Shown here in pieces: positions 51,529 through 60,596 of a stretch of 64,000 bases of DNA. How positions within the stretch are numbered: position 1 is the first letter of the stretch; each line of letters opens with the position of its first letter. The notes beneath the pieces are model-generated. The model was not told where the DNA came from and did no database searches. It worked only from the letters and a program-made list of their open reading frames with translations. The translations under genes were made by a program, and so were the position numbers. The DNA is taken from positions 62,001-126,000 of the forward strand of contig JAKAGV010000004.1 of the NCBI GenBank assembly GCA_021815405.1, written 5' to 3'. Origin of the DNA: Bacteroidota bacterium. GTDB lineage: Bacteria; Bacteroidota; Ignavibacteria; Ignavibacteriales; Ignavibacteriaceae.

Positions 51529-52053
51529 ATTGTTCAAACTACCTGGATAATTCTTCAAATAGTAAGCGTAATTCTTAAAATAGGGTAGTCGATTCTTCGA
51601 ATAGGTAAGATAAGATAACAAATAGGCAAAGTAATTTACATTTTTATCGATCTAACTCTTCAAATAGCCATTCCGATTGTTCAAACTCACAGAGTGATTA
51701 TCCAAATAGGCAACCCCATTCTTCAAATGCCTTACTCCATTCTTCAAATAGCCGGTATAATTCTTCGAATAGGTGAGATAAGATCACAAATAGGCAAAGT
51801 AATTTACATTTTTACCGATCTAATTCTTCAAATAGCCATTCCAATTGTTCAAACTCACAGGGTAATTCTCCAAATAGGCAATCCCATTCTTCAAATGCCT
51901 TACTTCATTCTTCAAATAGATGGTACAATTCTTCGAATAGGCTATCCAATTCTTCAAACAGAAAGTATAATTTTCCTAAAAGAGTATCAATTTTATAAAA
52001 CTGATACTCCAATTCTATAATATGTTGATCTATTAGAGCAAATAGATAGTTAA
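51529..52053. repeat. 21-bp tandem array, 25 exact-length units, with 168-bp higher-order repeat
   Basis: The consensus unit is ATTCTTCAAATAG plus 8 variable bases. Units start at 51529, 51550, 51571 and so on every 21 bases through 52033 without a single insertion or deletion. The best-kept part is the core TTCAAATAG. Units 4-11 (51592-51759) and 12-19 (51760-51927) are near duplicates of each other, forming a 168-bp (8 x 21) higher-order repeat, and units 20-21 begin to resemble it again. Both strands code heptad patterns, but stops interrupt the reverse frame. The array ends 10 bp before the end of the prc gene. Confidence 0.9.
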
Positions 52054-52062
52054 AGAAAGTTT

Positions 52063-54159
52063 CTAACTAATCAAAGAAATATAATCAGCCAATATATGTC
52101 CGGCTTCATCAAGTTCAGGGTCTTCTTTAGATTCCTCAGCCGGTGGAACTTCACCTTTCTTAAGCAGCTTTAAGCCCATCTCTTTCCTTCGTTGATTCTC
52201 CTGCTCAAATTCTTTTTGCTCAAGTTCATCTTTCTCTTTTTTTCTTTCTGCAAGATTTAGAGAAACTGTCTTTTGATTTTGCTCTTCTTTAAATTCTTTA
52301 AGTTGATCAACATATCTATTCCATTCCGGATCTTTGTTTGCAATTCTTTCTTCATGCATTTTTGTCAATTCCGGTATATATTTTTTAAGACTACCGAACG
52401 GAGTGTAAACTGTAGAGTTAATTTGATCCCAGGGAAGAGAACTTGGCTCAACGCTTTCACCATATTCTTTCGGATTTATAACAGACGGTAGTTTAATATC
52501 TGGAGTTACTCCTAGATGCTGCGTACTTTCGCCGTTAACCCGGTAAAACTTTGCAATCGTCAGTTTAACCTGACCAAGCTTATGAGATGAGTTTGGCATC
52601 AAACGGTTCAGATCAATTAAATTTTGTACAGTTCCTTTACCATAAGTTTGTTGACCGATAATCAAGCCTCTTCCGTAATCTTTAATTGCTGCAGAAAATA
52701 TTTCAGAAGCTGATGCACTAAGACGATTAACAAGTATTGCTAACGGACCGCTGTAATCAATAGAAGAATCGGGATCATCTTCAACTCTTATGCTTCCGTC
52801 AGAACTCTTTATTTGAACGACAGGACCATCCTTTATAAAAAGACCTGTTAATTTAATTGCTTCTTCAAGAGAACCGCCGCCGTTATTTCGTAAATCAATA
52901 ATAATTCCTTGAACTTTTTGTTTCTTTAATCCATCAAGGAGTTTCTGAACATCGCGCGTGGTGCTTTTATAATTTTTATCACCGCGTTGTTCAGCTTCAA
53001 AATCGCTGTAGAAGGCGGGAATTGTAATAACACCGAGTTTATATTCTTTTCCATTATCATTGATATTTAAAATCTTATCTTTTGCAGATTGTTCCTCAAG
53101 TGTAATCTTATCTCTTACTAATGTTACCTCCTTTGGCTGACCATTTATGCCTTCAGACGCCGGGATAATTTGAAGTCTAACTATACTTCCTTTAGGACCT
53201 CTTATCAACTGGACAACGTCAGTTATTCTCCATCCAATAACATCAACCATTGCGCCGTCTTTGCCTTGGGCAACACCAATAATTTTATCGTTCTGATGAA
53301 TCTGCTTACTCTTAAATGCTGGTCCACCGGGAATTACCTCAGCTACTTTTGTATATTCATCTTCAGTCTGAAGTTGAGCGCCAATTCCTTCTAAAGATCT
53401 GGACATATCAATTTTAAAGTTTTCTGAAGTACTGGGGGACATGTAATTTGTGTGCGGGTCCAGGGATTCAGTAAAGGAGTTTTCAAAAAGCTGGAATACA
53501 TCTTCACTAGAATATTGCATTAAAGCCCTGCGAAGATTCTCATATCGTTTATTAAGTAAAGTATCTATTGCGCTCCATTTTTTACCGGCAAGCATTAAAT
53601 TCAGAGCATCGTTCTTAACTTTTTTCCTCCAAAGATCATTCATCTCCGTAGTATCTTTTATCCACGGTGCTTTTGTCCTATCAATTTGAAAATCCTCTTG
53701 CTTATTAAAATCAAAGCCTTTTTTCAATAGCTGTTCGGAATAGTTTATCCTATCGTTTAATCTCTCTTTAAATACATTAAAAATTTTGAATGCCGGGTGA
53801 AGATCACCATCTTTAATATCATTATCGAGCTGGTCTTTATATTGATCGAAATTCGCTATATCTGAAGCATAAAAGTACATTCTGTTGTTATCAAGGGACT
53901 TCAAATAACGATTTAAGATTACATTCGAGAGAGAATCATCAAGCTTAAATTTTCGGTAATGATATCTTTGAAGAATAGTTGCGATCAATTCATCTTCTGT
54001 CGACATATATTTCCTTGGCTCGACGACAGTAGACGTGTCTTGCGGGTCATTTGATGATTGCTTATACTTTAATGTACGCGCTAAGAAAATATTTGCAGCT
54101 ATTACTAGTAAAATTAAGACGAAGATTTTCTTCATAAGATTTCTCGTTTGTTGTGTCAT
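52063..54159 (-). CDS. prc: Carboxy-terminal processing (tail-specific) protease, S41 family
   Basis: This protein of 698 residues has an N-terminal membrane or signal segment (KIFVLILLVIAANIFLA). A conserved Prc N-terminal domain follows, then a PDZ domain at ~240-330 (LEGIGAQLQTEDEYTKVAEV, GGPAFKSKQIHQNDKIIGV). The S41 catalytic core has the Ser in NRLSASASEIFSAAIKD and the Lys in QQTYGKGTVQNL. A Lys/Glu-rich C-terminal extension (~600-680) matches the DUF3340-type tail of Prc. It degrades or trims periplasmic proteins, including murein-related substrates. The ATG at 54159 lacks a ribosome binding site; an internal ATG at 54135 is an alternative start. The 21-bp array lies just past its stop. 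Confidence 0.92.
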   Translation of the reverse strand: MTQQTRNLMKKIFVLILLVIAANIFLARTLKYKQSSNDPQDTSTVVEPRKYMSTEDELIATILQRYHYRKFKLDDSLSNVILNRYLKSLDNNRMYFYASDIANFDQYKDQLDNDIKDGDLHPAFKIFNVFKERLNDRINYSEQLLKKGFDFNKQEDFQIDRTKAPWIKDTTEMNDLWRKKVKNDALNLMLAGKKWSAIDTLLNKRYENLRRALMQYSSEDVFQLFENSFTESLDPHTNYMSPSTSENFKIDMSRSLEGIGAQLQTEDEYTKVAEVIPGGPAFKSKQIHQNDKIIGVAQGKDGAMVDVIGWRITDVVQLIRGPKGSIVRLQIIPASEGINGQPKEVTLVRDKITLEEQSAKDKILNINDNGKEYKLGVITIPAFYSDFEAEQRGDKNYKSTTRDVQKLLDGLKKQKVQGIIIDLRNNGGGSLEEAIKLTGLFIKDGPVVQIKSSDGSIRVEDDPDSSIDYSGPLAILVNRLSASASEIFSAAIKDYGRGLIIGQQTYGKGTVQNLIDLNRLMPNSSHKLGQVKLTIAKFYRVNGESTQHLGVTPDIKLPSVINPKEYGESVEPSSLPWDQINSTVYTPFGSLKKYIPELTKMHEERIANKDPEWNRYVDQLKEFKEEQNQKTVSLNLAERKKEKDELEQKEFEQENQRRKEMGLKLLKKGEVPPAEESKEDPELDEAGHILADYISLIS

Positions 54160-54395
54160 TTAAATTTTTATTTTAGTCTTGGTATCAAATTTAATAATTA
54201 CCGAAATCCGCTTAAATGTATTTTGTTTACCGTACAGGAAATTTTGTACAAATTCCGGCAGGAAATAAAATTAAAAAGCATTATAAATATCTGAAATAAT
54301 TAGATGTAATAAAAACCATTTTGTTCCATCCTTTTTAAGGTAATTTTAGGGAATCAGAGATTGTCAGATACAGGTTGTAAATTATTCTAAGAATG

Positions 54396-54590
54396 TTAAA
54401 CGGCAATGTTTCGATTATATTTATTCTGATACTGGATTGGTGACAAGCCGGTAATTCTTTTAAATGTAACTCTAAAAACTTTTGGATAGACGTAGCCTAC
54501 TTTATACATTACTTCGTTTATAGTATTGCGTGAGGATTCAAGAATCATTTTGGCTGCTTTAATCTTTACTCGGTAAATATATTCCCGTTA
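54396..54590 (-). pseudogene. Remnant of an AraC/GlxA-family regulator (C-terminal HTH only)
   Basis: On the minus strand a frame of ~63 codons reads EYIYRVKIKAAKMILESS, NTINEVMYKVGYVYPKVF, RVTFKRITGLSPIQYQNKY and then stops. This is the second helix-turn-helix of AraC-type regulators, with VGY and FKRITGLSP as the diagnostic points. It is preceded in frame by a TAA, so the N-terminal ligand domain and first HTH are missing. It lies head to head with the DHFR-like gene, where a regulator would be expected. The rest of the 516-bp gap holds no other recognisable feature. Confidence 0.82.
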
Positions 54591-54676
54591 TATTTTGCTG
54601 TTTTTGTCTTGGGCAGAATTTATTTTCGCGATGATTTAATAAAACGCTTTATTTATTTTAGAAGAAAGGATTACTC

Positions 54677-55240
54677 ATGGCAAAGTTAATTGTATTCAAC
54701 TTGATTACACTTGATGGATTTTTCGAAGGTCCAAATCACGATTTAAGCTGGCATAATGTTGATAAAGAATTTAATGAGTTTGCAATTGAAAATTTAAATT
54801 CAATCGGCGGACTTGTATTCGGAAGAGTAACGTACCAGTTGATGGCAAGTTACTGGTCAACCAAACAAGGTTTTGAGGATGATCCGCTTGTGGCGGCTAA
54901 AATGAATTCGCTTCCAAAATATATCGTCTCAAAAACTCTGGATAAAGTTGAATGGAATAATTCAAAATTGATTAAAGAAAGTATTACGGATGAGATTCGG
55001 AAATTAAAGAGCAGTTCGAATAAAGATATAGACATTTTCGGAAGCGGAAAATTAATTTCTTCTTTAATAGGAACCGATTTGATCGATGAGTTCAGAGTAT
55101 TGGTAAATCCAGTAATTCTTGGAAAAGGAATTCCATTATTTACCAATATAAATGAAAAACTTAAACTTGAATTGGTCAACACCAGATCGTTTAAGAATGG
55201 AAATATTTTACTTTCTTATAAGCCTGCCGCAGGTAAATAA
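54677..55240 (+). CDS. Dihydrofolate reductase family protein (RibD C-terminal fold)
   Basis: This protein of 187 residues has the family motifs MAKLIVFNLITLDGFFEGPNH (described by position; residues 1-21), GGLVFGRVTYQLMASYW, and a C-terminal DIFGSGKLISSLIGTDLIDE with NPVILGKGIPLF. These are RibD-C/bifunctional deaminase-reductase-type proteins, often of unknown substrate, that use NADPH. An AAAGGATTACTC ribosome binding site precedes the ATG. It is the only intact gene of a small group consisting of an AraC remnant upstream, then a truncated SRPBCC frame and a second, frameshifted DHFR-like gene downstream. Confidence 0.87.
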   Translation: MAKLIVFNLITLDGFFEGPNHDLSWHNVDKEFNEFAIENLNSIGGLVFGRVTYQLMASYWSTKQGFEDDPLVAAKMNSLPKYIVSKTLDKVEWNNSKLIKESITDEIRKLKSSSNKDIDIFGSGKLISSLIGTDLIDEFRVLVNPVILGKGIPLFTNINEKLKLELVNTRSFKNGNILLSYKPAAGK

Positions 55241-55247
55241 ATTTTAA

Positions 55248-55565
55248 CATTTCGGATTTGAATTCCGTTTTGTTGCAGGTAGTAATGAGAAACAATGGCT
55301 GCATATCTGTAAGGTTAACGAGGTTATTCAACAAAAGAAAATTACTTACAGTTGGCGGTATGACGGCTATGCCGGTATTTCTTATGTTTCGTTTGAATTA
55401 TTTCCTGAAGGAAGCAAGACGAGACTTAAATTAACGCATTCAAATCTGGAATGCTTTCCGCAAGATGTTCTGGAATTAAAGAAAGAAAACTTTGCTGAAG
55501 GCTGGAATTATATTGTTGGTACATCATTAAAGGAATATTTAGAAAAGAAAGAGAGTTTGTTATGA
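55248..55565 (+). pseudogene. Truncated SRPBCC/AHSA1-like gene
   Basis: The open frame between a TAA at 55245 and a TGA at 55563 reads GFEFRFVAGSNEKQWLHI, VNEVIQQKKITYSWRYDGY, VSFELFPEGSKTRLKLTHS, FAEGWNYIVGTSLKEYL. This is the C-terminal ~105 residues of an SRPBCC (AHSA1-type) protein. The first ~45 residues and any start codon are missing, and the frame begins directly behind the DHFR-like gene. Its stop overlaps the ATG of the next gene (ATGA), preserving the ancestral operon spacing. Decay by deletion of the 5' part is the simplest reading. Confidence 0.82.
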
Positions 55566-56118
55566 GAAAATTAGTTTATGAATGCAATGTTTCACTTGAT
55601 GGATTTGCCGACCACACTGCCGCCGGGGTTGTTGATGATGAGCTGCACTATTTTTCAGCGGTCTACTTGACGATACCGATATCGAACTATTCGGACGGGT
55701 TACATATCAGTTGATGGAAAGTTATTGGCCTTTTGCACATGAGGATCCAAAGGCAAATAGTGGTATGCTTGAATTCGCAGACAAGTTTAATGCTATTCCG
55801 AAAATTGTATTTTCAAATAGTCTTCAGAAAGCGGATTGGAATAATACAAAATTAATTAAGGGAGATGCTGTTGAAGAAGTAAAGAAATTAAAACTGCAGC
55901 CTGGGAAAAAAATTTCAATCGGCGGCATTCATCTTGCATCAACACTTATGAATACCGGACTAATTGATGAGTTATGGATTTTGGTTCATCCGGTTATTGT
56001 TGGAAAGGGCAGACGCTTATTTGAAAGTATTAACGAAAAGCAAAATCTTAAATTGGTTGAAACCAAAAAATTAAATTCCGGAGTTGTTACGCTGCATTAT
56101 CTGTCGATTAAGGAATAA
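55562..56118 (+). pseudogene. Second dihydrofolate reductase family gene, broken by a one-base frameshift
   Basis: From the ATG at 55562 the frame reads MRKLVYECNVSLDGFAD... up to DDELHYF. It then loses register at a run of five T residues (55651-55655) and meets a stop near 55713. Reading one frame over restores SGLLDDTDIELFGRVTYQLM, ESYWPFAHEDPKANSG and the end RLFESINEKQNL to a stop at 56118. One extra T would give an intact protein of ~185 residues. Either the gene is freshly inactivated or the homopolymer carries a sequencing error. The C-terminal 135 residues from ATG 55711 could still be made. Confidence 0.85.
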
Positions 56119-56347
56119 TTTTGAAAGGATTTGATTTTATGAAAATAAGTAAAAATGTTAATGAAAAATTACTAAGGAATAATGTTTGCTATAACAATCT
56201 TCGAGAGCTGAAATTTCACTCATGAGCAGTGAAATCAAGTTTAGTAATTGAAATAAAGTAAATTTAGAGAGATGGAAAAGCATTTTCGAACACAAGAAAT
56301 CATTTTCTTTTAAGCGGAATAATAATTTTGTATTTTATTTGAAATAG

Positions 56348-56377
56348 ATGGCATTTCGAAAATTATCGAAATGCCAT
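56348..56377. terminator. Perfect 12-bp hairpin between convergent genes
   Basis: ATGGCATTTCGA and TCGAAATGCCAT pair perfectly around an AAATTA loop, 10 bp before the end of the convergent M24 peptidase gene. The T-run behind it is short, but the position between converging genes supports termination. Confidence 0.7.
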
Positions 56378-56386
56378 TTGGAAGAT

Positions 56387-57577
56387 TCATTTGAGGATAG
56401 GGATAATTTCTCGTTGTCTTTCACCGCCGGTAGCAACTACATCACCATTAGGTTTAATAAAGACATCTATCTCGGTTCGTACTCCGAATTCAGGTAAATA
56501 AATTCCTGGCTCTATTGAAAAAGAAGTTGATGGAAGAAGAAGTCTTTCATCTTTGGTTTCGTAGTCATCCATATGAGCGCCGCTTCCGTGAAGATCGGTG
56601 GTTATTGAATGACCGGTGCGATGGAAGAAATAGTCACCGTATCCTGCTTTTGTTATTACACCTCTGGCAGCGTCATCAACTTCGTAGCCGCGGATTTCTT
56701 TTTTCTCTTTGAATCTGGAGGATACCAAGTTAAATGCGGTGTCACGTGCTTCAGCAACTATATTATATATTTTAACATATTTTTCAGGCACTGAATCTCC
56801 CATGTAACCAGTCCATGTTATATCAGCCCAAACGCCATTTGCTTTCCTTTGCTTAGCCCAAAGATCGATAAGAACAAAATCTCCACGTTTAATTTCTTTA
56901 TGATTATTTTCATCGGGTGCATAATGAGGATTACCGCTGTTTTCATTTACGCCAACAATAATAGGCGGTTCTGTTTCATATCCGGCTTCTGTAATTTTTT
57001 TATCTATAAATTGCTGAACATCAAATTCATTTAAGGAAATTCCAGATAGAGTTTTTTGTTTTATAAAGCTGAAAGCTTCATGCGCAATCTCTGTCAATCT
57101 GTTTGCAACTGGAACGTTCTCTCTATATTGTTCTTCTGACCATACTGCATCGAAAAGCGAAATTAAATCGCCGCTTGTAACAATTTCTACTCCGTAAGAT
57201 TTAACTTGTTCAAGTGTTCCTGCATCAACTTTCGAGACGTATGGTATTGCATTTAGATGCGAATATTCCATTGCAATTTTTTTTACAGCTTTCAAAGTTT
57301 CTTTAAGATGATTAGAAAGCGAAGCATGACTAGAATATTTCAATTGCTTTCCAGGTAGATGATCAAGATGGAAAGCCTCAATTGCATTAACTATCTTAAC
57401 AGGCGTTCCTTCCTTTGGAATAAAATAATAAAATCTTCTTGTAAGATGGCTCTCTTTTGGAATGTCTAAAATATTTTGTGCAATTTCATTTGACTTTCTG
57501 AAATCGTAAAGCAGCCATGCATCAAGATTCATTTGTTTTAAGAAGGATTGTATCTTCTCTAGGTTAAATTTTCCCAT
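56387..57577 (-). CDS. M24 family metallopeptidase (Xaa-Pro aminopeptidase-like)
   Basis: This protein of 396 residues has the pita-bread metal set: first Asp in FVLIDLWAK, second Asp in GVWADITW, His in YFFHRTGHSITT, Glu in SFSIEPGIYLP and Glu in VRTEIDVFI. A creatinase-like N-terminal domain (~1-150) precedes it, containing MNLDAWLLYDFRKSNEIA. It likely removes N-terminal residues ahead of proline or from dipeptides in the cytosol, since no signal peptide is present. It faces the glucan phosphorylase gene across a 380-bp region and is convergent with the broken DHFR-like gene. Confidence 0.92.
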   Translation of the reverse strand: MGKFNLEKIQSFLKQMNLDAWLLYDFRKSNEIAQNILDIPKESHLTRRFYYFIPKEGTPVKIVNAIEAFHLDHLPGKQLKYSSHASLSNHLKETLKAVKKIAMEYSHLNAIPYVSKVDAGTLEQVKSYGVEIVTSGDLISLFDAVWSEEQYRENVPVANRLTEIAHEAFSFIKQKTLSGISLNEFDVQQFIDKKITEAGYETEPPIIVGVNENSGNPHYAPDENNHKEIKRGDFVLIDLWAKQRKANGVWADITWTGYMGDSVPEKYVKIYNIVAEARDTAFNLVSSRFKEKKEIRGYEVDDAARGVITKAGYGDYFFHRTGHSITTDLHGSGAHMDDYETKDERLLLPSTSFSIEPGIYLPEFGVRTEIDVFIKPNGDVVATGGERQREIIPILK

Positions 57578-57957
57578 GTCAATCTCCAGTTCGATTTATA
57601 AATTCTATTATTGATTGAAATTTAAGATTAATACTCAATAATCAAAAATAAAACTATGTGAAATATGATTTAAATATCTTTTCAAATAATTCTGCTGATA
57701 TATTTTTCCCTCTGCAAGGAATGACCTTTTAAAATATTTTTCGATTTTATTGCTTTAAGAAATCCTACCTATTTGGGTAGCAGTATGAATCTGGTTTGAT
57801 GCTAAAGTAAAAGAATTAGACTCACGTATAAGATATATGTAGTGCAAAAACACCATAAATTTTATTTTTTGATGAAAATTTCTTTCACTATATTATAAAT
57901 CTTAATTTTTATAGAATAGAAAAACAAAAACAATTTTCAGAATATTTTGAGGAGTTC
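57578..57957. other. Divergent promoter region with a short operator-like palindrome
   Basis: This 380-bp AT-rich region lies between the M24 peptidase and the phosphorylase. A near-palindrome CTACCTATTTGGGTAG at 57765-57780 (six Watson-Crick pairs and one wobble) resembles a TACC-type LuxR/NarL-like operator. TATATTATAAAT at about 57890 is a possible -10 box for the phosphorylase. Neither was tested. The GAGGAG before 57958 is a strong ribosome binding site. Confidence 0.4.
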
Positions 57958-60528
57958 ATGTACAAATTTTTAGGGACATATCATGTAGTTCCATCGCTTC
58001 CAGAAAACCTAGAGAAACTTAGAGAAGTGTCATATAATTTGCATTGGACATGGAATCAAGACGCCAGGGAACTGTTTCGCAGGCTCCACATGGAATTGTG
58101 GGAAGATACAAACCATAACCCGGTTATGATGTTAGGCAAAATCAGTCAGGAACGTTTGAATGAAGTATCACACGATGATGGTTTTCTTGCTCATCTTGAA
58201 AGAATACATTCCAAACTTCAAAGCTATTTAACTGAAAAAACCTGGTACCAGAGAAATTATAATTATCCTGATGACATAAACATAGTTTATTTTTCTGCTG
58301 AGTTTGGTCTTACCGAATGTCTCCAAACATATTCAGGAGGATTAGGAGTACTTGCAGGTGATCATCTGAAGGCTTCGAGCGATTTAGGAATACCACTGGT
58401 AGGAATGGGACTTTTATACAAGGAAGGCTACTTCCAGCAATATCTTAATTCTGATGGCTGGCAGCACGAGCGTTATGAGATAAATGATTTTGATAACCTG
58501 CCGATGAAACTTGTAAGAAATGATAGAAACGAACCGTTAGTTAATTCAGTGAATTTATCAGGGAGAACTGTGTATTTTCAAGTTTGGAAAATTGAAGTTG
58601 GACGCGTTCCATTATTTCTTCTTGATACCAATATCCCTTTGAATAACGAGACCGACAGAAGGATTACAGAAACTCTTTACGGCGGCAATGTTGAAACAAG
58701 AATCCAGCAGGAGATTATTTTAGGAATAGGCGGCATTCGAACTCTTCATTCCTTAGGCATAAGACCTATGGTATGCCATATGAATGAAGGTCATTCTGCC
58801 TTTATGGCTCTTGAAAGAACAAGATACCTAATTCAAAATGAAGGTCTAACTTTTAAGGAAGCAAAAGAAGTCGGATATTATTCAAATATTTTTACTACAC
58901 ATACGCCGGTGCCGGCAGGCATAGATGTTTTTTCAAATGAGCTTGTAGAAAAATATTTTGGCAGCTACTATCGCAATGAACTTCAAATTTCCGATAAAGA
59001 ATTTTACTCGCTTGGAAATATTTACAAGACAAGTGAATCAAATGTATTTAATATGGCTCATCTTGCTATGAATACCGCAGGTTATGTTAATGGAGTAAGC
59101 AAACTTCATGGTGAAGTTTCCAAAAAGATGTGGGTGTCCGGTTATAAAAATGTACCTTTCAATGAAATCCCAATTGGTTATGTTACAAATGGCGTTCACA
59201 TGCGCTCACATATTTCACATGATATGGAAGATCTCTTTGTCCAGTACATGGGACAGAAGTGGATTGAAAATCCGGCATCAACAATACTTTGGGAAAGAAT
59301 AGATAAAATTCCGGATGAAGAACTCTGGCGTACACATGAAAGGCGGCGTGAGCGGCTTGTCGCTTTTGCACGTCGAAGTTTAAGAAAGCAAATTAAAAAC
59401 CGCGGCGGAAGCCAGGAAGAGTTTGCTGCAGCAAATGAAATTCTAGATCCAAGTATACTAACAATTGGATTTGCAAGAAGGTTTGCAACTTACAAGAGAG
59501 CTACTCTTATCTTTAGAGATATTGAAAGACTCGCAGATATTGTAAATAACAAAGAACATCCCGTGCAATTTATTATCGCCGGTAAAGCTCATCCAAAAGA
59601 TGAAGAAGGGAAGAGATTCATCCAGGAAATATTTCAGATTGCAAAAGAAAGCAGATTTCGTAGAAAGATAGTCTTTTTGGAAAATTATGATATGAACGTT
59701 GCTCATTACATGGTAGAAGGCTGCGATATCTGGCTAAACAATCCTCGTCGCCCTCTGGAAGCAAGCGGAACATCCGGTATGAAAGTAATTGCAAACGGAG
59801 GTTTGAATTTCAGCGTATTAGATGGCTGGTGGGATGAAGGATTTGATCCGGAAGTAGGCTGGAAGATTGGAAATGGGGAAGAATATTCTGATCCCGATTA
59901 TCAGGACGAAGTTGAATCTCGTCTTCTTTATAATACTCTTGAAAGCCAAATAATACCTTTATTTTATTCACGCGGTGAAGACAGACTCCCTAGAAAGTGG
60001 ATTGCCAGAGTAAAAAATTCAATGAAAAAACTAGGACCTTTCTTTAATACCCACCGGATGGTTGAAGAATATTTTGAAAAATATTACAGTAAGTCATACG
60101 AGAAAAGAGTTCTTCTTAAAGAAAGAAAATGGAATCTTGGAAAAGAGTTAACCGCATGGAAAGACAAGGTTCTGCAAAACTGGAGTTCTGTTAGATTGAT
60201 AAATACTGATTTAAATGGTGCTGCAATAAAACATTTATTTGTTGGTGAAGAACTTCCGATTAAAGCAGAAATAGACCTTGGCAACTTGACTCCAGAAGAT
60301 GTTGAAGTTCAAATCTATTATGGACCTCTTGAAGACAATAATCCCCAGAACAACTCAACAGTAGTAATGAGTGCCGAATCAAGGAAATCAAAGAACGGTT
60401 TTTATAAATATAACGGCAGTCTTAAGTGCGATCGCAGCGGGCAGCAAGGTTATACGATTAGGATAGTACCGAAACATTCTCTTCTCATTCATCCTTTTGA
60501 ACTTGATGTCGTTTATTGGGCAGGCTGA
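57958..60528 (+). CDS. glgP: Alpha-glucan (glycogen/maltodextrin) phosphorylase
   Basis: This protein of 856 residues belongs to the short bacterial/archaeal GT35 branch. It has the opening VVPSLPENLEKLREVSYNLHWTW, a family-specific start (positions 11-33 by location), then YFSAEFGLTECLQTYSGGLG, GVLAGDHLKASSDLG, FTTHTPVPAGID and the pyridoxal-phosphate lysine K609 in EASGTSGMKVIANGG. The enzyme releases glucose-1-phosphate from alpha-1,4 glucans. The C-terminal ~100 residues (LTPEDVEVQIYYGPLED) form an extra beta domain found in this subfamily. GAGGAG just before the ATG indicates strong translation. It starts a plus-strand pair with the next gene. Confidence 0.94.
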   Translation: MYKFLGTYHVVPSLPENLEKLREVSYNLHWTWNQDARELFRRLHMELWEDTNHNPVMMLGKISQERLNEVSHDDGFLAHLERIHSKLQSYLTEKTWYQRNYNYPDDINIVYFSAEFGLTECLQTYSGGLGVLAGDHLKASSDLGIPLVGMGLLYKEGYFQQYLNSDGWQHERYEINDFDNLPMKLVRNDRNEPLVNSVNLSGRTVYFQVWKIEVGRVPLFLLDTNIPLNNETDRRITETLYGGNVETRIQQEIILGIGGIRTLHSLGIRPMVCHMNEGHSAFMALERTRYLIQNEGLTFKEAKEVGYYSNIFTTHTPVPAGIDVFSNELVEKYFGSYYRNELQISDKEFYSLGNIYKTSESNVFNMAHLAMNTAGYVNGVSKLHGEVSKKMWVSGYKNVPFNEIPIGYVTNGVHMRSHISHDMEDLFVQYMGQKWIENPASTILWERIDKIPDEELWRTHERRRERLVAFARRSLRKQIKNRGGSQEEFAAANEILDPSILTIGFARRFATYKRATLIFRDIERLADIVNNKEHPVQFIIAGKAHPKDEEGKRFIQEIFQIAKESRFRRKIVFLENYDMNVAHYMVEGCDIWLNNPRRPLEASGTSGMKVIANGGLNFSVLDGWWDEGFDPEVGWKIGNGEEYSDPDYQDEVESRLLYNTLESQIIPLFYSRGEDRLPRKWIARVKNSMKKLGPFFNTHRMVEEYFEKYYSKSYEKRVLLKERKWNLGKELTAWKDKVLQNWSSVRLINTDLNGAAIKHLFVGEELPIKAEIDLGNLTPEDVEVQIYYGPLEDNNPQNNSTVVMSAESRKSKNGFYKYNGSLKCDRSGQQGYTIRIVPKHSLLIHPFELDVVYWAG

Positions 60529-60596
60529 TGGAATAATTTATTGCTTAACTTCTCTTATTTGGTTATTTTTTGAGCAGTTAAAATTAAAATTGATAA

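Noticed and set aside
51694-52020. Plus-strand frame of 108 codons rich in ILQI repeats
   Set aside because: It is produced by the 21-bp tandem DNA repeat, has no ribosome binding site and mirrors heptads in other frames, so it is not called as a gene.
51529-52053. CRISPR array
   Set aside because: Units are 21 bp with no separate conserved repeat of 24 bp or more, the 8-bp variable part is too short for spacers, and no cas genes are nearby.
56139-56225. 28-codon frame after the broken DHFR-like gene, with a GAAAGGATTTG box upstream
   Set aside because: Too short, no recognisable content and unconserved as far as can be seen; possibly a relic.
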